Of a stretch of DNA of 64,000 nucleotides, positions 51,652 through 59,707 are shown piece after piece (positions within the stretch are counted from its first letter, which is position 1; the number at the start of each line of letters is the position of its first letter). This DNA is from Methanobacterium sp. (lineage in GTDB: Archaea; Methanobacteriota; Methanobacteria; Methanobacteriales; Methanobacteriaceae). The stretch spans positions 496,001 to 560,000 of the forward strand of contig NZ_JBCFBO010000001.1 of assembly GCF_038562635.1 (NCBI RefSeq), read 5' to 3'. Position numbers and translations under genes: made by a program. Below the pieces are notes generated by a model, which saw nothing but the letters and a program-made list of their open reading frames with translations, searched no databases and had not been told where the DNA came from.

Positions 51652-53400
51652 ATGGTTAAAATTGGAGATAAAGTTATACAGACTCCAACAAACTGTGGGG
51701 ATCAGGGATTGACTGAAGGGGGAATGCCTAAAGTTGGAAATACAATATTAATTAGTAAATCAACAGATTCAAGTAATTCAAATAATTTAATAACACATGG
51801 AATATCTTCTGTAAAAATAGGAGATCCTGTTATTTCTAAACAGTTTTATAATAGTTTGGTCGCTGTTAAAGGTGGTCATGGACCTATTCCTCTTGGATTT
51901 TGGTTTACAAATAGTGTATTAACTTTACAGGAAGTTATAGATGATGAATTAACTTTTGCAATAGCTAATCATATTGTTGTTTTTGATAAAGATTTTAATG
52001 TAATCTTTGATGATAGAATAATGAGTTATGAAGGAGCTGAAGGATATGTATATCCTGATTATTATTATGTTTTTGATTATTTACATGTATATGAACTTTC
52101 AGATGGAACTAGAGTTCCATTAGGTTATATGACTTATCAGGATAATGTATATTTTAAATTATTGGATGAAAGCGGATCTTTAAAACTTACAAAACCAAAA
52201 GAATTAGGGACCTCAATTGGATATTATTCAGCCATATCTTTTGTATTTAATGATTTAATTTACATAAATACAGGCAATGGTCCAGGAACTAGTGCAAATA
52301 GCGAATGGGATATCTATGATCCGGAAACATTAGAAGTTATTGATCATATTTCAACTACAGCAGTAATTGGAGATTATGAGCCAGAACCGATGTATTTACC
52401 TTTTATTTACCAAAAAGACGCAGGATATTTGACACATAATGGATGGGAATTTGGAGTATTCAATTTATCTGAATTAAATTTTACTCCAATAAAAATCACA
52501 TCATATAATTTATCAAGACCGGTATCTTATCTATATTTAAGTGATGCGAATTTCTGTGATGATAGTTACACGATTTTTGATTGGAAGAACTATTACTTTG
52601 GTGAAGATGGAACATATTATTATACAATCGCTAATATTGATGGCAGTGAGGAATTATATTTTATTCAGATAGAAACGCATAAAAAAATTCATTATGATGG
52701 ATGTTATCATGAAGATTTCTGTTGGATATTTTATAAATATGGCCAATGTTTTGTCACTGGAGAAACAGGTAAACAACAAGCAATTAATGGATGTTTACAA
52801 AATGAATGCCCATTTGAAGGGTATGGTCTTTCAGAGGATGGATTACATCTAACAAGTGGACATACTCAATCTGAATTTAAAGGATATAATATATACACTG
52901 AATCGGTGTTTGTTGATGGATTTGTGGATAAAGTAAATGCAAGTATTTTACTTGGAACTAATTTAAGGTCCTGTAAAGTAGTTGATGATTATTTATTTTT
53001 AATTGTAGATGATAATATGTTCATTTTTGAACATAATACTTTTAATCTTAAAAGAAAAATTGGATTAAGTGCTATTTTTCCAGGAACAATACAAGTACCT
53101 CCAGATGTAAAAACAGGATTTACTAAAGAAAGCAATGGAAGTACTATGTTTATAACGGATATTTTTAAGAGGTATGGGAATTATTATATTTTTATTACAG
53201 CTCAATATGTGCCTGAAAATAATCCTAATAGTTGGAATGATAGAAAATTTGTATTTGCAGTAAATTCTTCAAGTTTAGCTACTTATTTTAATCCAAAATG
53301 GTTATTAAGTTTAGTCCCACGTTATGATGATGAGGTTAGTGGAGAATGGGTTACTATTGGAGGAATGACTGCTGCTGATATGAATTTAGATGTAAATTAA
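51652..53400 (+). CDS. Tail tip / receptor-binding protein with PAAR-like N-terminus
   Basis: 582 residues from ATG at 51652 (GGTGTGAAACT upstream). Residues 1-75 (VKIGDKVIQTPTNCGDQGLTEGG ... GISSVKIGDPVISKQFYNSLVAVKGGHGPI) have the repeated Gly-turns of PAAR-like spike caps. The remaining 500 residues are Tyr/Asp-rich with recurring strand blocks (IVVFDKDFNVIFDDRIMSYEG; FVFNDLIYINTGNG; YLFLIVDDNMFIFEHNTFNLKRKIG), as in a beta-propeller. Last structural gene of the late operon, the usual place of the adhesin. Confidence 0.6.
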   Translation: MVKIGDKVIQTPTNCGDQGLTEGGMPKVGNTILISKSTDSSNSNNLITHGISSVKIGDPVISKQFYNSLVAVKGGHGPIPLGFWFTNSVLTLQEVIDDELTFAIANHIVVFDKDFNVIFDDRIMSYEGAEGYVYPDYYYVFDYLHVYELSDGTRVPLGYMTYQDNVYFKLLDESGSLKLTKPKELGTSIGYYSAISFVFNDLIYINTGNGPGTSANSEWDIYDPETLEVIDHISTTAVIGDYEPEPMYLPFIYQKDAGYLTHNGWEFGVFNLSELNFTPIKITSYNLSRPVSYLYLSDANFCDDSYTIFDWKNYYFGEDGTYYYTIANIDGSEELYFIQIETHKKIHYDGCYHEDFCWIFYKYGQCFVTGETGKQQAINGCLQNECPFEGYGLSEDGLHLTSGHTQSEFKGYNIYTESVFVDGFVDKVNASILLGTNLRSCKVVDDYLFLIVDDNMFIFEHNTFNLKRKIGLSAIFPGTIQVPPDVKTGFTKESNGSTMFITDIFKRYGNYYIFITAQYVPENNPNSWNDRKFVFAVNSSSLATYFNPKWLLSLVPRYDDEVSGEWVTIGGMTAADMNLDVN

Positions 53401-53516
53401 CACTTTAAGGAAATGGAAATTTCAGTGGAATAATTAAGCTTTATAAAATGGTTGATGTAACTTATCCAACACATTAAATTCTTTATTTTTTATTAAAAAT
53501 TATAAAATAGAGTTAA

Positions 53517-53927
53517 TTAATATTGACTATCATCTATAGTCCATCCACAATCAAGACATTTTAAATATTCTTTACCATTTTCAGAAGCCCTATAAAACAT
53601 TAAATTTTTACCTCCACATTTATCACAAGGCACTACTGTATCTGGATTTTCTAAACTTACAACTGCCCCACATGTACATCTTCCCCAATCATTAACTTGT
53701 GTATGATGGTCTAAACTTATTGTACGTCCGCAGTATGGGCATTTTAATGTTTTAGTTGTATTTGTTTCTGATTGAGTTGTATTAACGGTTTCAGTATTTG
53801 ATTGAGTTGTATTTACTGTTCCTGCATCGTTTGGCATATTTTGTTCTGAATTGGAAGTGCATCCACTTAAAGCTACAATTGCTACTAATAAACTTATTAT
53901 TCCCACTATTTTAAATCGATTTGACAT
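53517..53927 (-). CDS. Lipoprotein with two zinc ribbons (probable moron)
   Basis: 136 residues: signal peptide with lipobox (ISLLVAIVALSGC), a Thr/Asn/Gln linker containing the repeated NTTQS-ETVNTTQS, then two ribbons (CPYCGRTISL ... WGRCTCG; VVPCDKCGGKN ... YLKCLDCGW) with eight Cys. Zinc ribbons on a secreted lipoprotein are unusual. It lies on the minus strand between late genes and the lysis gene, with its own upstream AT-rich region. Possible superinfection exclusion at the cell surface. Confidence 0.75.
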   Translation of the reverse strand: MSNRFKIVGIISLLVAIVALSGCTSNSEQNMPNDAGTVNTTQSNTETVNTTQSETNTTKTLKCPYCGRTISLDHHTQVNDWGRCTCGAVVSLENPDTVVPCDKCGGKNLMFYRASENGKEYLKCLDCGWTIDDSQY

Positions 53928-54041
53928 ATTTAATCCCCTTTCTATTATTTGATCATTTTTCTAGTATTATCCTGTATTTAAGTCTTTATTAATTTCATTT
54001 TTTTTATTTAACTAATTCAAAAAAACAGGAGATGATTTTTT

Positions 54042-54971
54042 ATGACAGTTAAAAGTATAGCTGAAGTGCTAAATGCTGCAAAAACTGTAACAGCATACAT
54101 ACAAAATAATGACAAAACCCCACCAACTGTAACAGTAGGTAATTTACAGGTAACTAGACCTACTTTTAATCGAATGATGGCGGCGACACTTGTTGAAATT
54201 AACAATAAATCAATGCAAAACATACTAACAGACACAATAAAAGATCCAGATAAACCTACTGGAGGATTACCTGATGGTCAACTACAAAAATCAGAATATT
54301 TAGATATCGCTAAACGCGTAAAAGATTACATTGCTAAAAAGGAGAAAATGCCCAATTACATAACTACTTCCCTTGGAAAAATGAGCCCATTCAACTATAT
54401 GGATATCTTTTCTAGGATATTGAATTATTATGTTGATAAAAAGGTTTTACCTTCTTTTGCATATACCTCTAGCCTGAGTGTTGTTTCAAATACACCAAAA
54501 GTAGTTAGTTATCCTGCAAATATTAAACCATTTTTAGATGTTACAAAGAATTGTAATTGGAAAGATGCTCTAATTGTAAATAAAGTTAAAGATATTGTTG
54601 GAAATGAAACCAGCATGTATAATAAAGCTTATAAACTCTTTAACTGGGCTTTAAATGTTACTTCTTATGAAGAACCAATGTACTACAATACTCGGCATGG
54701 AGCAGTAAATACATTAAAACTTTTAAAAGGAAATTGCGTAGATTTAGCACATCTATTAATAGCACTTTGGAGAGCTGCAGGAATACCTGCATTATATAAG
54801 CATGTATATGCACAATTTAGTAACTTTAAAACAGGACATGTAATAGCTTCAGCTTACATAGACGGAAAATGGATAGACGGAGATCTAAGCAATAATATAA
54901 ATAAATTAGGAAACACAAAAAGCTGGAAATTAATTAAACAATATGCGGTGTATAAAGAATTACCATTTTAA
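54042..54971 (+). CDS. Pseudomurein endoisopeptidase (PeiW/PeiP-like), viral lysin
   Basis: 309 residues. Two pseudomurein-binding repeats: residues 4-55 (SIAEVLNAAKTVTAYIQNNDKTPPTVTVGNLQVTRPTFNRMMA) and about 83-142 (YLDIAKRVKDYIAKKEKMPNYITTSLGKMSPFNYMDIFSRIL). The C-terminal transglutaminase-like domain has the Cys-His-Asp triad in KGNCVDLAH (about 231), KTGHVIASAY (about 266) and WIDGD (about 279). It cuts the peptide crosslinks of pseudomurein to release virions. Length matches known PeiW/PeiP (about 305-310). GGAGATGATTTTTT precedes ATG. Confidence 0.93.
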   Translation: MTVKSIAEVLNAAKTVTAYIQNNDKTPPTVTVGNLQVTRPTFNRMMAATLVEINNKSMQNILTDTIKDPDKPTGGLPDGQLQKSEYLDIAKRVKDYIAKKEKMPNYITTSLGKMSPFNYMDIFSRILNYYVDKKVLPSFAYTSSLSVVSNTPKVVSYPANIKPFLDVTKNCNWKDALIVNKVKDIVGNETSMYNKAYKLFNWALNVTSYEEPMYYNTRHGAVNTLKLLKGNCVDLAHLLIALWRAAGIPALYKHVYAQFSNFKTGHVIASAYIDGKWIDGDLSNNINKLGNTKSWKLIKQYAVYKELPF

Positions 54972-54981
54972 AAAGGTTATA

Positions 54982-55028
54982 AGAGTAGTTCCAGTTATCC
55001 AGAAATATTGGATAACTGAAACTACTCT
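54982..55028. terminator. Bidirectional terminator between lysin and rubrerythrin genes
   Basis: AGAGTAGTTCCAGTTATCC (54982-55000) pairs with GGATAACTGAAACTACTCT (55010-55028), 18 of 19 positions matched, between convergent genes. T-rich on both flanks. Confidence 0.75.
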
Positions 55029-55033
55029 TCTAT

Positions 55034-55612
55034 TTAGTATTCTTCGCATTTTATTTGGAAGTATTTTGTTGGATGGTCACATGATGGGCATTTTTCTGGG
55101 GGTTCCCTACCTGTATGTATGTAACCGCATTTTCTGCAAACCCATTTAACTTCTTTTTCTTTTTTCCACACAGTATCATTTTTTATTTCTTTTAAGAGTT
55201 TTGTGAACCTTTCTTCATGATGTTCTTCTACGTGGCCAATTGATCTTAGTCTATCTGCAATCTCTTTAAATCCTTCTTCTTCAGCAACATCTGCAAATTC
55301 AGGATACATTTTTGTATGCTCGTAGTTTTCACCTGTAATTGTAGCTTTAAGGTTTTCAACTGTAGTTCCCATGGTTGTTGGAGCATCAGCAGTTACTATG
55401 ATCTCTTCTGGTTTTCCGTCAACTTTTAGGCTGTTGATCATTTTCATAGCCCATTTAGCATGTTCTCTTTCATTTTCTGCAGTGTTAAGGAAAATTTCAG
55501 CTAGTTGTTCGTATCCTTCTTTTTTTGCAACTTTAGAGTATAATGTATATCTATTTCTGGCTTGACTTTCGCCAATAAATGCTTTTGCTAAATTTTCGAG
55601 TGTTTTTTGCAT
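55034..55612 (-). CDS. rbr: Rubrerythrin
   Basis: 192 residues. N-terminal ferritin-like diiron domain with Glu-containing helices (FIGESQARNRYTLYSKVAKKEG, ENEREHAKWA, EEEGFKEIADRLRSIGHVEEHHEERF) and a C-terminal rubredoxin domain (WVCRKCGYIHTG ... CPSCDHP) with two C-x-x-C. Rubrerythrins reduce hydrogen peroxide in anaerobes using NADPH-derived electrons. Placed just right of the virus lysin, inside the inferred element, so it may be cargo that gives the host oxygen tolerance. Confidence 0.95.
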   Translation of the reverse strand: MQKTLENLAKAFIGESQARNRYTLYSKVAKKEGYEQLAEIFLNTAENEREHAKWAMKMINSLKVDGKPEEIIVTADAPTTMGTTVENLKATITGENYEHTKMYPEFADVAEEEGFKEIADRLRSIGHVEEHHEERFTKLLKEIKNDTVWKKEKEVKWVCRKCGYIHTGREPPEKCPSCDHPTKYFQIKCEEY

Positions 55613-55726
55613 GAATACACCTCTATTTTTTTTATACCTTAAGAATATATTATTGTTTGAAGTTTTTAAAAATTTATTAAATAATTTTCAATATATTAAA
55701 ATAATAATTATAAACAATAATATATT

Positions 55727-56125
55727 ATGAATAATTCTAGTAACGAATTACATATCAAAAAAATTCAGGAATCATTCTTAAATGTGACAAAAAATTCTGA
55801 AGACCCGATATGTCTCCTATTTGTAAGATGTATAATTAATGAAGAAGAAGGAAATTTAAATGAAATAGGAAAATCATTCCAGAAAATATCTGATTTTTTA
55901 ATCAATCGACTTGCTGATCTAGAATTTAATCTAACTGAAAATGAAGATCATGGAAGAAAGGTGCGATTAGAAGAAATATTACAATCAATTAATGAAATAG
56001 GAAAAGAGTTAGAACAGATGACAGATGAAGAACAATGCAGTTATCAATGGTCTATAATTGGAATACTGCTTATGGTAGTAATGAACTTATTTAACCATAT
56101 GGAAGTATATATGGACGAAAAATAA
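55727..56125 (+). CDS. Hypothetical helical protein
   Basis: 132 residues; ATG immediately after AATATATT without a ribosome-binding site, suggesting a leaderless transcript. All-helical, acidic, with a hydrophobic segment near the end (SIIGILLMVVMNLFNHMEVY). It lies between rubrerythrin and response regulators. Not recognised. Confidence 0.6.
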   Translation: MNNSSNELHIKKIQESFLNVTKNSEDPICLLFVRCIINEEEGNLNEIGKSFQKISDFLINRLADLEFNLTENEDHGRKVRLEEILQSINEIGKELEQMTDEEQCSYQWSIIGILLMVVMNLFNHMEVYMDEK

Positions 56126-56551
56126 GCTTTCTTTTAATTAATAATTCGTGAAAAAAGTATTAAAGGGGATGTGTGGAAAGTAGAGGTTATTTAATGATCT
56201 CATCACAACAAGGCATGAAGGATAATAGATTCAATAATAAATAGTACTTCCCACAATTGAGTGTTATGCTTTTTATGTTATTTTAAACTTTTTGATACTA
56301 GTGGATTCCTGGACAGTGGGAGGAGATAGTGAATTGTCCAGGAAACTAGAGTAGATGCTGCCAAAAAACAGATAATAAATATAAGTTTAATTCCTGGACG
56401 AACGAAGGCGGTAAATTGTCCAGGAATAAAGTATTTAACAACACAGAGTTTTGTTTGTTAATTAACTTTTTTTGCTCCCAGTTATAATAAGTATATAATA
56501 ATTAATATGTTTTATGTATTAATTAAAAATAGTTTGTATTTTTTTGTGGAT
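56126..56551. other. Spacer with two TCCTGGAC/GTCCAGGA hairpins
   Basis: Stem A TTCCTGGAC (56306-56314)/GTCCAGGAA (56336-56344); stem B TTCCTGGAC (56391-56399)/GTCCAGGAA (56418-56426). The same stem forms the terminator hairpin of the small-RNA repeats at 4.5 and 63.6 kb. ATAATAAATATAAG precedes stem B. No gene. Confidence 0.55.
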
Positions 56552-56923
56552 TTAAAAACTTTTATTTAAACAGGTAGTGATTGCTGTTTGTAATTGTTCA
56601 TTGTCGAAGGGTTTTTTAATATGTTCATAGGGTTCTGTTAATCTGATTTTTGCATGTCTTTCTAAATTAAAGCTAGCGCTAATATAAAGGATAGGCATGT
56701 TAAATTTTTTTCTGATGTATATTGCGGTATCAATACCGTTTAATGCACCATTTAAATGTGCGTCCATAATAATTAAATCAATCATATATTTTTTTATCAC
56801 TTTTAATGCATTTTCACCTGATGAAACTATATCTACAACATTATGGCCCATTGATTTTAGTCTTTGTTTTATATCCAAAGCTATTATTAATTCATTTTCA
56901 ACAATAAGAACATTAAGTGGCAT
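56552..56923 (-). CDS. Single-domain response regulator
   Basis: 123 residues, one complete receiver domain: acidic residues in IVENEL, phospho-acceptor Asp in IIMDAHL (about residue 55), Ser in ISAS, Lys in KKPF. No output domain, so it likely passes phosphate within a multistep relay or acts by protein contact. The DAHLNGALNGIDTA signature is typical of receivers paired with PAS/GAF sensor kinases in methanogens. Confidence 0.88.
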   Translation of the reverse strand: MPLNVLIVENELIIALDIKQRLKSMGHNVVDIVSSGENALKVIKKYMIDLIIMDAHLNGALNGIDTAIYIRKKFNMPILYISASFNLERHAKIRLTEPYEHIKKPFDNEQLQTAITTCLNKSF

Positions 56924-57067
56924 ATAAACTCCATTTTATTCTACATTAATCAATTTAAACTTTATTAATCATTTTTTAGTTAAAATAATGGAAAAATAAA
57001 ATATTGGATAAATTAAAAATGATAGTAATTTAATTCATTATTCTATTTAATATAATAATCAATATAT

Positions 57068-57433
57068 TTAAATTTTGAGGATATTGTTTATAGCTTTTTG
57101 CAGATGATGGTCTTCAAAGGGTTTTATTAAATATTCATATGGTTTAGTTTTTTTAATTTCTTCACGTGTTTTAAAATCAGGATTAGCAGAATTATAAATA
57201 ATAGGAATATTAAACTCTTTTTTAATCAAAATAGCGGTTTCAATACCGTTTAATTTTCCTTTTAAAATTATATCCATTAAAATTAGATCAATTTTATTAG
57301 TTTTCACTAATTTTAGAGCATCTTCACCAGAGGTGGCTTTACATATCACTTCATAACCTAACGAGTTTAGTCTTTGTTCGAGATCCAAGGCTACTATACT
57401 TTCATCTTCAACAATCATAATTTTAATAACCAT
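57068..57433 (-). CDS. Single-domain response regulator
   Basis: 121 residues from ATG at 57433 (GGAGG lies upstream; a longer frame begins at 57481). Acidic pair in IVEDES, Asp in ILMDIIL, Ser in YNSANPD, Lys in IKPF. Similar to the receiver at 56552 (LNGIDTA/LNGIETA), so the two are a tandem duplication. No kinase is encoded nearby. Confidence 0.88.
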   Translation of the reverse strand: MVIKIMIVEDESIVALDLEQRLNSLGYEVICKATSGEDALKLVKTNKIDLILMDIILKGKLNGIETAILIKKEFNIPIIYNSANPDFKTREEIKKTKPYEYLIKPFEDHHLQKAINNILKI

Positions 57434-58067
57434 ATATGATGTTCCTCCAACATTCCTTTTTTTATTAACTTTAATCGCCAAACAAACTTTTTATTTCCAG
57501 TTATTTTCCTTTTAATGCCCTTATTTTTAATATAAAGATCAGATATGATCTTAATTTACTTGAATCACAATTTCCATCAGCTGTTTAACGCCTCCATTTC
57601 TTAAATAAAGATCAAAAATGATCCTAATAAAGTTAATATTTCCATTTTATCCTATTTTAATGTTACTGCGCTTTATTTTTAGGAATAAAAGCTAAATATT
57701 AATTTATATCCAAAAACTAATAATTAGTAATATAAAAACAACTTAATATTAATTTAAAATATTTCATAAAATTAATCCGCATTCCATTAACTTTAAATAA
57801 GCAAGATAAATTCTTTTTAGAGTTTTTACATAAAATTTGATATTTTACAGTTTTTTGATCATGTTTTATCATATAAAAATAAAAAAAGTTATATATTTTA
57901 TGATATAATGTTTACATGTAATCCTTGAATGCAAAATTGGACTACATGTCACTACAGAGCACATTCCACCAAGTTTGTGCTCTGTTTGACAAAAATAGTT
58001 ATTTTTAAAATAGAACAGTCCTAAGTATTAAAAATTTAATTTCAATAAATCAAATATCAAAGACAAT
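57434..58067. other. Spacer with mini-hairpins and a two-hairpin RNA candidate
   Basis: Holds GATCA-type mini-hairpins at 57536-57553 (AAGATCA-GATA-TGATCTT) and 57608-57625, and the two-stem element at 57914-57985 described separately. AT-rich; no gene. Confidence 0.45.
57914..57985 (+). ncRNA. Putative small RNA with two adjacent hairpins
   Basis: Stem 1: ACATGTAATCC (57914-57924)/GGACTACATGT (57939-57949). Stem 2: ACAGAGCAC (57954-57962)/GTGCTCTGT (57977-57985), 9 bp perfect. ATATATTTTATGATATAATG lies immediately upstream (57891-57910) as a possible promoter. No open frame. Strand is chosen because of that promoter and is uncertain. Confidence 0.5.
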
Positions 58068-58496
58068 TTAACTTTTAAGCCAACACTCTTCAATATGTTT
58101 TAAAATATTTTTATATTCAGAATAATACAGTGGTTTTGTTATAAAACAGTCTGCTTGTAATTTTTGGGCTTTTAAGAAGTCTTCTTGATTTTTAGAAGTA
58201 GTTAAAATGATTACAGGAATGTATTTTAATGTTTTGTTGGTTTTTACTTCTTTTAAAATCTCAAAACCATCAACTAAGGGAATATTTAGATCAAGCAGTA
58301 TCAAATCAGGATTAATTGTGTTTTGGTGTTTTTCTTTTTTGTTTAGGAAGTTTAAAGCTTCAACACCATTAGTAACTGTATAAAAGTTTGTTTTTGGGTT
58401 AAGTTCTTTGAATATTTCTTGCATCATTCTTATGTCCGCAGGATTATCTTCAATAATTAAAACGTTAAATTTCCCCTTTTCTTCATCATCATCCAT
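58068..58496 (-). CDS. Single-domain response regulator, Rcp1-like
   Basis: 142 residues. IEDNPADIRMMQEIF, then ILLDLNIPLVDGFEILKEVK with the phospho-acceptor Asp near residue 70, LTTSKNQEDF, and TKPLYYSEYKNIL, the layout of Rcp1-type receivers (with the extra loop GVEALNFLNKKEKHQNTINPD). All key residues present, so it should be phosphorylatable. Confidence 0.9.
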   Translation of the reverse strand: MDDDEEKGKFNVLIIEDNPADIRMMQEIFKELNPKTNFYTVTNGVEALNFLNKKEKHQNTINPDLILLDLNIPLVDGFEILKEVKTNKTLKYIPVIILTTSKNQEDFLKAQKLQADCFITKPLYYSEYKNILKHIEECWLKS

Positions 58497-58743
58497 CTAA
58501 AAAAACCCCTTATGTAATACAAAGATCATTTATGATCATATTATGTATAAAAGTTTATATACTACCTATTTTCTCGTTAAAAAGAGTAGTTGTAGCTTTA
58601 TTTATGGGTGCATGTTATTAATAAAATTTGAGATTAAGTATATAAGTTAGTCTACCCTAATCTGTATTTTTTCATGTGATTAATACACCTTTATTAATGA
58701 TCAAAATATAACTTAATAATTATATGGGGGGTGTACTTACTTA

Positions 58744-59184
58744 ATGATGGGGTCAAACAAGATCACTATTTTAGTTATAAATAATAATCCTGACGAAATA
58801 AAGTTAATGACTAACATAATTGACATTCAACAATGGAATGTTAATTTCATCAATTTAAAAGATGGTCTTGAAGCATTGAACTATCTACACAAAAAAGGTA
58901 AATATAAAAATTGTAAAATTCCTTCTTTAATTTTATTGGATTTTGATTTACCTAAAAAAAGCGGTCTTGAAGTACTCAAAGAAATTAAAACAAATGCCTC
59001 ACTAAAATGCATACCTGTAATTATTTTAACAAATTCCCTTGATCATAATGAAATAATTGAAGCATATGAATATCATGTAAATGCATATATACCCAAACCA
59101 GTTGATTATGATAAATTTAAAGAAGATATATACATTTTTAAAGAATTCTGGTTTAATAATGCCAAATTACCTAAAATAAAATAA
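58744..59184 (+). CDS. Single-domain response regulator, Rcp1-like, altered acidic pocket
   Basis: 146 residues, same layout as the gene at 58068 (GLEALNYLHKKGKYKNCKIPSLILLDFDLPKKSGLEVLKEIK) but the acidic pair is Asn-Asn (VINNNPDE), which should weaken Mg2+ binding. Asp in LLDFDLP, Ser in LTNS, Lys in PKPV remain. It may be a constitutively inactive or phosphate-independent receiver. Preceded by GGGGGGTG 12 nt upstream. Confidence 0.88.
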   Translation: MMGSNKITILVINNNPDEIKLMTNIIDIQQWNVNFINLKDGLEALNYLHKKGKYKNCKIPSLILLDFDLPKKSGLEVLKEIKTNASLKCIPVIILTNSLDHNEIIEAYEYHVNAYIPKPVDYDKFKEDIYIFKEFWFNNAKLPKIK

Positions 59185-59246
59185 ATTTTTGTAACTGCTC
59201 TTCTATTTTTTTAAACTTAATAATTATTATACCAAAAATATACTAT

Positions 59247-59600
59247 TTAATATGGCTTATTTTGATTGTAAAAATCCTCAAAAATAGGTTTATATAATTT
59301 AGCAACTTCTTCTTTTGATGGAACCTTTGAATCTCCTTTTGATTCAAGATAAAAATAATATATATTCATTAATATTTTGTAAACTTCTTGTATATCATCA
59401 AAATATACTCTAAAACTTATATGGCCATCTTTTATCTCAAAATTATGTTTATCTAATTTTTCTTTTAAATCTGGAATAAATTCTTTAAGAAGTTCCGCAT
59501 CGTTATAAACTAAAATATAATCTTTAGGGATTGGCATTTCAACATCACCAATACTTCTTATATCCAGATTCTTTTCTATTATTTCTTCAAACTGTAACAT
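59247..59600 (-). CDS. Hypothetical protein, 117 residues
   Basis: GGTGATAAA before ATG. Acidic alpha/beta: LQFEEIIEKNLDIRSIGDVEMPIPKDYILVYNDAELLKEF ... GHISFRVYFDDIQEVYKILMNIYYFY. No motif recognised. 108 bp separates it from the large duplicated gene upstream on the same strand, so they may be co-transcribed. Confidence 0.6.
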   Translation of the reverse strand: MLQFEEIIEKNLDIRSIGDVEMPIPKDYILVYNDAELLKEFIPDLKEKLDKHNFEIKDGHISFRVYFDDIQEVYKILMNIYYFYLESKGDSKVPSKEEVAKLYKPIFEDFYNQNKPY

Positions 59601-59707
59601 TTTATCACCAAATAATCAATTAATCATTTAGCAATATAAATTATGCTTATTTTTTGTTGTTTTCATAGAAATGCACTACAGATGTTCTCCTATTTTTTTT
59701 GGAAAAT

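Noticed and set aside
54943..55149. Plus-strand frame overlapping the lysin end and terminator
   Set aside because: Spans the bidirectional terminator and is antisense to rubrerythrin.
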